This document shows, piece after piece, positions 8,365-15,096 of a stretch of DNA of 21,399 nt (position 1 is its first letter; each line of letters starts with the position of its first letter). A program made the position numbers and the translations under genes. Location: assembly GCA_910584215.1 (NCBI GenBank), contig CAJTYI010000052.1:1-21399 (forward strand), in the 5' to 3' direction. The notes beneath the pieces are model-generated. The model was not told where the DNA came from, searched no databases, and saw nothing but the letters and a program-made list of their open reading frames with translations. This DNA comes from an uncultured Roseburia sp. GTDB lineage: Bacteria > Bacillota > Clostridia > Lachnospirales > Lachnospiraceae.

Positions 8365-8415
8365 GCGACTTTGTGTAAGCCTATTATGGCTTTGCAGCGC
8401 GCAGACACAAATCGC
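8365..8415. repeat. Long imperfect hairpin in the HAD upstream region
   Basis: GCGA (8365-8368) pairs with TCGC (8412-8415), TTTGTGT (8370-8376) with ACACAAA (8405-8411), and AAGCC (8377-8381) with GGCTT (8388-8392), giving 16 base pairs around a TATTAT loop. One arm carries a 12-nt GC-rich insertion (8393-8404) that is itself partly self-complementary. No U-tract follows on either strand, so it is not an intrinsic terminator. It may act in the HAD leader RNA or be part of a small palindromic repeat element. Confidence 0.6.
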
Positions 8416-8416
8416 C

Positions 8417-8439
8417 GTGTGAAAAATTTATTTTCACAC
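8417..8439. repeat. 9-bp hairpin adjoining the long hairpin
   Basis: GTGTGAAAA (8417-8425) pairs perfectly with TTTTCACAC (8431-8439) across a 5-nt loop. It is one base past the long hairpin and third in a row of inverted repeats. There is no clear U-tract on either strand. Confidence 0.55.
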
Positions 8440-8509
8440 TATTCTCCATTCCGGTTTATTTACGCGACCAGCCGGCGCAAATTATCGTTTTTTCATTTCT
8501 TGTCATACG

Positions 8510-8556
8510 AAAAAGCAGGCAGAATCACTCTTTAACCTGACCTCTCTCTGCCTGCT
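8510..8556 (-). terminator. Intrinsic terminator of the ferritin-like gene
   Basis: On the minus strand AGCAGGCAGA (8556-8547) pairs with TCTGCCTGCT (8523-8514), a 10-bp GC-rich stem with a 23-nt loop, followed by a run of T (8514-8510). It begins 24 nt after the stop codon, so it should isolate this gene from the HAD gene. Confidence 0.75.
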
Positions 8557-8579
8557 CTCTCATGCATCTTTTTGACGGC

Positions 8580-9038
8580 TTACGCCATTGCGTTTACAGT
8601 TTTATATTTATAGATCATCTCAGCGTGATTCTGTTCCTCCACCTGAATGTCCGCCAACAGCTTACGGATTGAGGAATCACCGAACGCAAACACCTCTTTA
8701 TTGTACTCAGATGAAACCAGTTTCTCGGTGCCGATACAATCTGTCGCCAAAAAGCAGTCTAACTTCTTATCGTCGGAGTTGTCCATGCCTTTATAGGTGG
8801 CAGTCGGATTGTAATTTTTACCCTCGCTGTCATTGCAGTTGCAGCTCGGCACGGCGCCGGTCAATACCTGCTGTAATGAGTCATAGTGCTTCTGCTCATG
8901 ATGGTGGAGATCCATAAACAGGTCTTTTAATACCGGGTCTTTTGCTTCCTCGCTGTATCTTTTATATTTTTCAATACAGCTTTTCTCCTGGGTCTGCAAA
9001 TCCTTGATCACTGCGGTTTCCTTTTCTGTCAATACCAT
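8580..9038 (-). CDS. Ferritin-like / spore coat-like protein
   Basis: A 152-residue protein predicted as a ferritin-like four-helix bundle. Helix one carries E18; helix two has E48-x-x-H51 within a His-rich HHHEQKH; helix three has E105; helix four has E135-x-x-H138 in EEQNHAE. Two ExxH motifs plus the single glutamates fit a di-iron site, as in rubrerythrin- and CotF-related proteins, though neither activity nor a coat role can be shown from sequence. A loop between helices two and three contains C66-x-C68 plus Asn/Lys-rich sequence, and C95 and C101 flank helix three. No rubredoxin domain is present. An AGAGGT ribosome site precedes the ATG. It is monocistronic: its own terminator lies downstream and 215 bp upstream, in which I see no confident promoter, separate it from metY. 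Confidence 0.8.
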   Translation of the reverse strand: MVLTEKETAVIKDLQTQEKSCIEKYKRYSEEAKDPVLKDLFMDLHHHEQKHYDSLQQVLTGAVPSCNCNDSEGKNYNPTATYKGMDNSDDKKLDCFLATDCIGTEKLVSSEYNKEVFAFGDSSIRKLLADIQVEEQNHAEMIYKYKTVNAMA

Positions 9039-9253
9039 GTTTCTACCTCTTTCTCTTTATTTTACCAGATTTTACAAAGCATATAGCCGCGAACGATGTC
9101 TGACACGCTGAAATTTTCACGCGCAGCTTTACTTTCCTGGTAATTTCTACATAAAAAAGTATGGATTAGAAACATGGTTTTTATACTAAAAATCTGCAAT
9201 AAATAAAATTCGCTCTCACAAGCATCATTCTCACGGGCTTCTTTGCGTGATTA

Positions 9254-10540
9254 CTATTCAATCGCCTCCAGTGCCTGCGCCAGATCGGCAATCAAGTCCT
9301 CCTTATCCTCCAATCCGCAGGAGATACGAATCAATCCCGCCGGGATACCCGCAGCCGCTAACTGCTCGTCATTCATCTGACGGTGTGTAGAAGTCGCCGG
9401 ATTCAGGCAGCACGTTCTCGCATCCGCCACATGTGTCTCAATCGCAGCCAGTTTTAAATGCTTCATAAAGGTCTCGGCAGCCGTCCGTCCTCCTTTTAAC
9501 TCAAACGAAACCACGCCGCAGCCTCCGTTCGGCAGATATTTGCACGCAGTCTCATAATACTTATCGCCTCTGAGACCGGAATAGTTCACAAAAGAAACCT
9601 TCTCATGTCCCTGTAAAAACTCTGCGACTGCCTGGCCGTTTTCCACATGCCTTGGCATACGCACATGCAGTGATTCGAGACCGAGATTTAACAGATAGGC
9701 ATTTTGCGGGGCCTGGATGCATCCCAAATCACGCATCAACTGGGAAGTACATTTGGTGATAAAAGCCCCCTCCCTGCCGAACTTTTCGGCATAGGTAATT
9801 CCGTGGTAGGACTCGTCGGGCGTGCAGAGTCCCGGAAACTTGTCCGCATATGCCATCCAGTCAAACTTGCCGGAATCAACGATCGCGCCGCCGACAGCCG
9901 CACCGTGTCCATCCATATATTTGGTGGTAGAATGGGTCACAATGTCCGCGCCCCACTCAATTGGGCGGCAATTCACAGGCGTCGGGAATGTATTATCCAC
10001 AATCAACGGTACGCCGTGCGCGTGAGCCGCTTTTGCGAACTTCTCAATGTCTAACACCGTGAGCGCCGGGTTGGCGATCGTCTCCCCGAACACGGCACGC
10101 GTATTTTCACAAAACGCAGCGGAAAGCTCTTCCTCCGTGCAGTCCGGCGACACAAATGTGACCTCTATTCCCATCTTTGCCATGGTAACGGAAATCAGAT
10201 TGAATGTTCCACCATAGATTGACGAAGACGATACGATATGGCTGCCACATTCGCAGATATTGAACAGGGCGAAGAAGTTGGCCGCCTGCCCGGATGAAGT
10301 CAGCATCGCCGCCGTACCGCCCTCTAACTCCGCGATCTTGGCCGCCACATAATCGTTGGTCGGATTTTGCAGCCGCGTATAAAAATATCCCGAGGCCTCC
10401 AGATCAAACAATTTGCCCATGTCTTCGCTGGTCTCGTAGCGAAACGTTGTCGACTGGATGATCGGCACCTGTCTGGGTTCACCGTTTCCGGGCCGATACC
10501 CGGCCTGTACGCACTTTGTATTTAACTTGTAATCACTCAT
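9254..10540 (-). CDS. metY: O-acetylhomoserine aminocarboxypropyltransferase (sulfhydrylase)
   Basis: A 428-residue PLP enzyme of the Cys/Met metabolism family. Length and motifs match O-acetylhomoserine sulfhydrylase, which makes homocysteine from O-acetylhomoserine and sulfide in methionine synthesis. The start TKCVQAGYRPGNGEPRQVP and YFYTRLQNPTND are typical; the PLP lysine lies in THSTTKYMDGHG (near residue 208), preceded by the cofactor-binding Asp in IVDNTFPTP. The C-terminal TSTHRQM and GLIRISCGLED signatures are intact. A GGAGG ribosome site precedes the ATG. It begins 60 nt after the membrane EAL gene on the same strand. No S-box (SAM) riboswitch or T-box was seen in that 60-bp gap, so its regulation is not evident; an AT-rich TATAAC is present there but no good -35. 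Confidence 0.94.
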   Translation of the reverse strand: MSDYKLNTKCVQAGYRPGNGEPRQVPIIQSTTFRYETSEDMGKLFDLEASGYFYTRLQNPTNDYVAAKIAELEGGTAAMLTSSGQAANFFALFNICECGSHIVSSSSIYGGTFNLISVTMAKMGIEVTFVSPDCTEEELSAAFCENTRAVFGETIANPALTVLDIEKFAKAAHAHGVPLIVDNTFPTPVNCRPIEWGADIVTHSTTKYMDGHGAAVGGAIVDSGKFDWMAYADKFPGLCTPDESYHGITYAEKFGREGAFITKCTSQLMRDLGCIQAPQNAYLLNLGLESLHVRMPRHVENGQAVAEFLQGHEKVSFVNYSGLRGDKYYETACKYLPNGGCGVVSFELKGGRTAAETFMKHLKLAAIETHVADARTCCLNPATSTHRQMNDEQLAAAGIPAGLIRISCGLEDKEDLIADLAQALEAIE

Positions 10541-10600
10541 TTCTCATTCCTCCATCTGAAATATGTATATAAGTTATATGGTTATTTCTTTAATAATGTT

Positions 10601-12499
10601 TCATGGCTTGTGATTTCCCTGATCGCTGACAAATTTCAAAAATTCCTCCCGCGGCAGCGGTTTGGAAAAATAATAGCCCTGAATATAATCGACGCCAATC
10701 CGCTGCATCTCCCCGAGCTGTTCCTTTGTCTCCACACCCTCGGCGACGATGCGAAGTCCCATCTCATGTACCATATCCACGGTCGCCTGTACCACAAGCT
10801 TCGCCTTATCATTCTGGAAATAGGCCCGCGTCATATTCAAATCCAGCTTTACGATCTCGACCGGCATGTCGATAATATAATTCAGGTTTGCCTGCCCGCT
10901 TCCAAAATCATCCAGCGAAAATTTAACTCCCTGGCCGATCAGCACGCGCATATTCTCCAGCAGATTGCGTTTCGTCTGAATGGACGCTGTCTCGGTAATT
11001 TCCAGATTAATACACGAGGGCGGCAGCTTATGTTTATCCATAATTTTCTTATAGACCTGCGCCAGCTCTTTTTTCTCACACTGAAGTACGGACAGGTTGA
11101 CCTCAATATACTCAATTCCAATCTCCCGCAGCTTCCTGCGCTTGATAAACTGACATGTTTTATCAAAGACAATCTCCCCCAGCTGCATAATAAGACCCGT
11201 CTCCTCCGCCACATCAATAAACGCACTGGGCTGCACAATCTTTCCTTCCTCATCTACAATCCTGATAAGTGCCTCCGCGGAGACAAATTTCTTTTTTGCC
11301 GTAGAATAGATCGGCTGGTAAAATACCTCCACCCGGTCACGCTCAATCGCGGCGACTATCATGTCCTTGACGGTCTCTTTGCCCCGCTCCTCCTCCACAA
11401 ACTTGTCATCAATCCAGTGTACTTTATCGTGGGCCAGCTGTTCACAGCTCTTAAAATCGCGATGTATTTTCAAAATTTCTTCTGTATTTTGTGCCAGCAG
11501 ACCTTTCGCCATGGCTACAAAGGCGGCGTTGAGCAGAACCGTATCGTTCTCTCCGGCTTTCCAGGTACTCTTAAAACGCATTTCCAGATGTAAGAGCGCC
11601 GATTTTAACTTGCTCTCGTCTCTGAATATCAACACCAGCTCCTGATCAACATTTTTGAATATTTTCGCTTGCGTCTGCTTGCTGAGATAACGAAAAATCT
11701 CACGGTTGACCTTGTTCGTCTGCGACACTCCGGTCTCCGAAAGCCTGTGATGCGTAAGCGAGATCCAGAGAATCGAAAAATCCTCCTGCCTGCCATATAA
11801 TTGATTGAGATATTCGATCAGCGCATAGGAGTTGAAACATCCGATCTGTCTGTCAAGCAGCGCATCGGGATTCTCCAGTGTAAAAAACAAGATCATAATT
11901 CCCAGCGCGCACGCATACCCAACCAAAAGCAGACGGTTATCCATAAACTGTATGAACGCCGCGATCATCCACACGGCCATCCAGAGAAACACCGCATTTC
12001 TGCGCATGGGATTGACGCTTTTCCTGTAATGTATCATATGAAAAAAGGTGTTGCACACAAACAGCATGGCACACACATAGGTGGTTAAGACACTGGGTCC
12101 GTATGTATAGACGATTCGTTCATTTTGATAATAATAGATAGGCAGACAAAAAATGACCGCGGAGGCAATCCCCGCCAGTACCGTATATTGCCGCACCACT
12201 TTGCGATACACTTTCTCCACATACAGGTCCATCAACACATAAATGAGTCCCAGATAGCCGACCCATACGAGAGAGACAATATATAACTTACAAAGAAGTG
12301 CCAGCACGATCGGCTTTATTTCGCTTCTATGGGTAATCGCCACAATAGAGAGAATGTCTAAAAATACGCTGGCCATCGTCACCAGCAGCGTTTTCTGAAA
12401 AACCTGCTCCGTGACGAGCCCTACCTGCTTTTTACGGCGATATATAAGTAATAAAAACAACATCAAGATGATGCCGCAGCATTGTGCCTGAATATTCAT
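10601..12499 (-). CDS. Integral-membrane EAL-domain c-di-GMP phosphodiesterase with a relic GGDEF domain
   Basis: A 632-residue protein. Residues 1-~215 form seven or eight hydrophobic segments; residues ~220-360 occupy the place of a GGDEF domain but lack the GGDEF signature (NVDQELVLIF stands there), so cyclase activity is not expected. The C-terminal EAL domain keeps YQP, EALIR (near 409), VNLS, EITET, LDDFG (near 530), KLD, AEGVE and QGYYFSKPLP, so c-di-GMP hydrolysis at the inner face of the membrane is plausible. Loop 6 reads DDFGSGQANL rather than the common DFGxGYSSL. A TTG start 11 codons upstream is open but lacks a ribosome site; the ATG at 12499 has GAGG 5 nt upstream. It is divergent from tyrS; no convincing promoter was found in 12500-12646. 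Confidence 0.9.
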   Translation of the reverse strand: MNIQAQCCGIILMLFLLLIYRRKKQVGLVTEQVFQKTLLVTMASVFLDILSIVAITHRSEIKPIVLALLCKLYIVSLVWVGYLGLIYVLMDLYVEKVYRKVVRQYTVLAGIASAVIFCLPIYYYQNERIVYTYGPSVLTTYVCAMLFVCNTFFHMIHYRKSVNPMRRNAVFLWMAVWMIAAFIQFMDNRLLLVGYACALGIMILFFTLENPDALLDRQIGCFNSYALIEYLNQLYGRQEDFSILWISLTHHRLSETGVSQTNKVNREIFRYLSKQTQAKIFKNVDQELVLIFRDESKLKSALLHLEMRFKSTWKAGENDTVLLNAAFVAMAKGLLAQNTEEILKIHRDFKSCEQLAHDKVHWIDDKFVEEERGKETVKDMIVAAIERDRVEVFYQPIYSTAKKKFVSAEALIRIVDEEGKIVQPSAFIDVAEETGLIMQLGEIVFDKTCQFIKRRKLREIGIEYIEVNLSVLQCEKKELAQVYKKIMDKHKLPPSCINLEITETASIQTKRNLLENMRVLIGQGVKFSLDDFGSGQANLNYIIDMPVEIVKLDLNMTRAYFQNDKAKLVVQATVDMVHEMGLRIVAEGVETKEQLGEMQRIGVDYIQGYYFSKPLPREEFLKFVSDQGNHKP

Positions 12500-12646
12500 A
12501 GGAGCCTCATTTCCGGTTGGCCAAAAGTCCAATTATTTTTTAGTCTATCACATTTGAACCTTATTTTCAATTTGTTTATAATATTTCACCAACACACCCT
12601 TTTTCACAATCTGATTCATGCCTGACATAAAAATATCGTCTGACAC

Positions 12647-12676
12647 TTGACAAATGCATCGTCTGCCGTTTATTAT
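12647..12676 (+). promoter_or_regulatory. Sigma-A promoter of the tyrS T-box transcript
   Basis: TTGACA (12647-12652, perfect) is followed by an 18-bp spacer and TATTAT (12671-12676, five of six bases). A start near 12683 leaves a leader of about 335 nt, which contains the whole T-box. Confidence 0.8.
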
Positions 12677-12699
12677 GTTATCTGATCTATGTTTATATT

Positions 12700-12992
12700 G
12701 CCAAAGGCTGTGACGGGAATAAGTAGAGATAAATCGCTCCATACAGAAAGTTACCGTTTGATGAGAGGTGCATGGAGTCTTATTTTGAATACCTCCCCTA
12801 GCCGCACACCGAACATAAGATGCCACGCATTTTATCTGTAGGCTGTGACGTTGTGGTGCACGTTACCGACACTAAAGTGTTTTACACATCTATGCCAGAC
12901 ACTTTCCAAGGCAGGCAGCGCGAGTTGTCTGTGAATAAAGGTGGTACCACGAGCGGACTCCCCTCGTCCTTTTGCAGGACGGGGGTTTTTTT
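12700..12992 (+). promoter_or_regulatory. T-box riboswitch, tyrosine-specific
   Basis: The leader senses uncharged tRNA-Tyr to control tyrS. Stem I is visible: CTCCAT (12737-12742) pairs with ATGGAG (12773-12778) below an apical part containing AAAGTTACCG. The specifier loop has AGTAGA on the 5' side and GAATACC on the 3' side, with the specifier codon TAC (Tyr) at 12790-12792. The T-box core AAAGGTGGTACCACGAG spans 12937-12953; its TGGT bulge (12942-12945) can pair with an NCCA end whose discriminator is A, as in bacterial tRNA-Tyr. The antiterminator pairs AAGG (12938-12941) with CCTT (12968-12971) and ACGAG (12949-12953) with CTCGT (12963-12967), mutually exclusive with the terminator. Confidence 0.95.
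12961..12992 (+). terminator. Regulated intrinsic terminator of the tyrS T-box
   Basis: CCCTCGTCCT (12961-12970) pairs with AGGACGGGGG (12976-12985), with one T-G pair and a 5-nt loop, followed by seven T (12986-12992). It shares its 5' arm with the antiterminator, so it forms only when charged tRNA-Tyr leaves the T-box unbound. Confidence 0.93.
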
Positions 12993-13018
12993 GTATCAAT
13001 TTCAAACAGGAGGAAATT

Positions 13019-14245
13019 ATGACAGTTTATGATGAATTAGTCGCCCGCGGCCTGATCGCGCAGGTGACAGACGAAGCGGAGATCAAAGAACTAATCAACA
13101 ATGGAAAAGCCGTTTTTTACATCGGATTTGACCCGACTGCGGACAGCCTTCATGTGGGACATTTCATGGCATTGTGCCTGATGAAGCGGTTGCAGATGGC
13201 AGGCAACAAGCCGATCGCTTTGATCGGCGGCGGCACCGCGATGATCGGCGACCCCTCCGGCCGCACCGATATGAGACAGATGATGACTAAAGAAACAATC
13301 CAGCACAACTGCGACTGCTTTAAACAGCAGATGAGCCGATTTATTGACTTCTCCGAAGGAAAAGCGATGATGGTAAATAATGCTGACTGGCTGATGGATT
13401 TAAATTATATCGAGGTGCTCCGCGAGGTGGGCGCCCATTTCTCCGTCAACCGAATGCTTACTGCGGAATGTTACAAACAGCGTATGGAAAAGGGCTTAAG
13501 TTTTCTGGAGTTCAACTATATGATTATGCAGAGCTATGATTTCTACTGCCTGTTCCAAAAATACGGCTGCAATATGCAGTTCGGCGGCGATGACCAGTGG
13601 AGCAACATGCTCGGCGGTACTGAGCTGATTCGCAGAAAGCTCGGAAAAGACGCCTACGCGATGACAATCAATCTGCTGCTCAATTCTGAGGGCAAAAAGA
13701 TGGGCAAGACTCAGTCCGGTGCCGTATGGCTTGACCCGGCCAAAACCTCGCCGTTCGATTTCTTCCAGTACTGGAGAAACGTGGCGGATGACGATGTCTT
13801 AAAGTGCATCCGTATGCTGACATTCCTCCCGTTGGAAGAGATCGACGCCATGGAAAGCTGGCAGGGCGCCGAACTAAATAAAGCCAAAGAAATCTTAGCG
13901 TTTGAGCTTACGAAACTGGTTCACGGAGAGGAGGAGGCCGCAAAGGCAAAGGAAGCCTCCCACGCACTGTTCGCGGGAGGCGGCAGTCTCGCCAATATGC
14001 CTACCGTGGCGCTCACGGACGCAGATTTTACGGATGGCACCATCGACATTATGGCGCTGTTAGTGAGTGCCGGGCTGGCAACTTCCCGCTCGGACGCCAG
14101 ACGCGCCGTGGAGCAGGGCGGTGTCACCGTCGCCGACGTAAAAATCTCCGATATCAAAACCGTCTACACACCGGAACAATTCGCAGGTGAGGGGCTTATC
14201 GCCAAACGAGGCAAGAAAAAATTTGTAAAAGTTACAGTTTCATAA
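13019..14245 (+). CDS. tyrS: Tyrosyl-tRNA synthetase
   Basis: A 408-residue class I synthetase that charges tRNA-Tyr in the cytoplasm. The N-terminal catalytic fold has FYIGFDPTADS, the HIGH-class signature HVGH (45-48), the tyrosine-binding region YDFYCLFQKYGC, the GGDDQWSNMLGG motif, and the KMSKS-class loop KKMGKTQSG (near 226), a normal variant in bacterial TyrRS. A C-terminal S4 RNA-binding domain follows (LVSAGLATSRSDARRAVEQGGV). The frame is open 26 codons further upstream into the T-box terminator, but the ATG at 13019 has a canonical AGGAGG site and is the real start. Expression is governed by the upstream T-box. It is the only plus-strand gene here, and its stop is 5 nt from the stop of the convergent hydrolase gene. 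Confidence 0.97.
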   Translation: MTVYDELVARGLIAQVTDEAEIKELINNGKAVFYIGFDPTADSLHVGHFMALCLMKRLQMAGNKPIALIGGGTAMIGDPSGRTDMRQMMTKETIQHNCDCFKQQMSRFIDFSEGKAMMVNNADWLMDLNYIEVLREVGAHFSVNRMLTAECYKQRMEKGLSFLEFNYMIMQSYDFYCLFQKYGCNMQFGGDDQWSNMLGGTELIRRKLGKDAYAMTINLLLNSEGKKMGKTQSGAVWLDPAKTSPFDFFQYWRNVADDDVLKCIRMLTFLPLEEIDAMESWQGAELNKAKEILAFELTKLVHGEEEAAKAKEASHALFAGGGSLANMPTVALTDADFTDGTIDIMALLVSAGLATSRSDARRAVEQGGVTVADVKISDIKTVYTPEQFAGEGLIAKRGKKKFVKVTVS

Positions 14246-14250
14246 CAAGC

Positions 14251-15060
14251 TTATTCTCTGTCGGAAAGCCATATCTTTACCAACGGTATCCAGGTCTGGC
14301 ATTGCGGCTGCAAACATTCCCCGTCGGGTGTCGTCGTGTACCGGTCTGCGGTAGCCAATCCGTGTCCGCCGACGGGGTACATATGAAACTCCACCGGAAT
14401 GTCAAACTTTTTCATGGCGCTGATAAACAGGAGCGAGTTTTCTACCGGAACAGCAGGGTCCGTGAAAGTATGCCAGAGAAAAGTCTCCGGCGTATCCGCA
14501 CTCACCTGCTTTTCCAGGGACATGCGCTCCAACATTTCCTCCGTGTACTGACCCGCCAGCAGGTTTTCAAAAGAACCTCTGTGGGCATACGCGCCGGAAG
14601 TGATCACCGGATAGCTTAAGATCATGCCGTCCGGTCTTAAGTCCTCATTTGCCGCGCCGACGGCCCCCGCCAACCATTTTTCATGCCAGAAAACGCCAAG
14701 GCTTGCCGCAAGATGCGCTCCGGCTGAGCAGCCCTCCACAAAAATCTTGGTAATATGCCACTCTGTTTTGTGTTCGTGCAGAATCTTCATGGCGGCGGCC
14801 AGTTCCGTCAGCGCGGCCGGATAGACCGCCGGCTTACAGGAATAACGCAGTACCGCCGCATGATAGCCCATCGCCATAAACTGCAGCGCCAACGGCTCCG
14901 CCTCACGGTCACAGGTAAATTCATACCCTCCTCCCGGACAGATCAAAATCAGCGGCTTTTCCTTCCAGCCCACTTCATCGCTCGGCTCCTGAATATACAT
15001 GTAAAGCTTAGCATAGTCCATCGAACCCTCTTGTTTTAGTGAAATAATATCTGTTATCAT
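14251..15060 (-). CDS. Alpha/beta hydrolase (acetyl-esterase/lipase-like)
   Basis: A 269-residue alpha/beta-hydrolase of the acetyl-xylan esterase/BD-FAE-like group, probably cleaving ester bonds of small or carbohydrate-linked acyl groups in the cytoplasm (no signal peptide). The oxyanion segment is CPGGGYEF (41-48), the nucleophile elbow is GCSAG (S112), and the probable acid and base are D201 in TDPAVPV and H233 in GGHGLA. The ATG at 15060 keeps the N-terminal strand usual for the family but has its GGGAG very close; an ATG at 15021 (13 codons later) has a better-spaced AGAGGG and is a real alternative. It follows the GGDEF-EAL gene by 36 nt and is probably the last gene of that operon. 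No terminator lies between it and tyrS. Confidence 0.88.
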   Translation of the reverse strand: MITDIISLKQEGSMDYAKLYMYIQEPSDEVGWKEKPLILICPGGGYEFTCDREAEPLALQFMAMGYHAAVLRYSCKPAVYPAALTELAAAMKILHEHKTEWHITKIFVEGCSAGAHLAASLGVFWHEKWLAGAVGAANEDLRPDGMILSYPVITSGAYAHRGSFENLLAGQYTEEMLERMSLEKQVSADTPETFLWHTFTDPAVPVENSLLFISAMKKFDIPVEFHMYPVGGHGLATADRYTTTPDGECLQPQCQTWIPLVKIWLSDRE

Positions 15061-15096
15061 ACTCCCTCTTTCCGCCGCACCAGCGGCCTTCTATTA

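Noticed and set aside
8310..8408. N-terminal extension of the HAD gene
   Set aside because: It would place motif I at residue 42 instead of about 9, and the segment consists of inverted repeats; the ATG at 8309 has its own ribosome site.
10541..10600. SAM riboswitch or T-box controlling metY
   Set aside because: The gap is only 60 bp, AT-rich and without the needed helices; too short for either.
10610..11593. 327-codon plus-strand frame inside the EAL gene
   Set aside because: It is the antisense shadow of a well-conserved EAL coding region; the composition is atypical for a protein.
12548..12826. 92-codon frame on the minus strand opposite the T-box
   Set aside because: It is antisense to a conserved structured leader and the tyrS promoter, has no ribosome site, and resembles no known protein.
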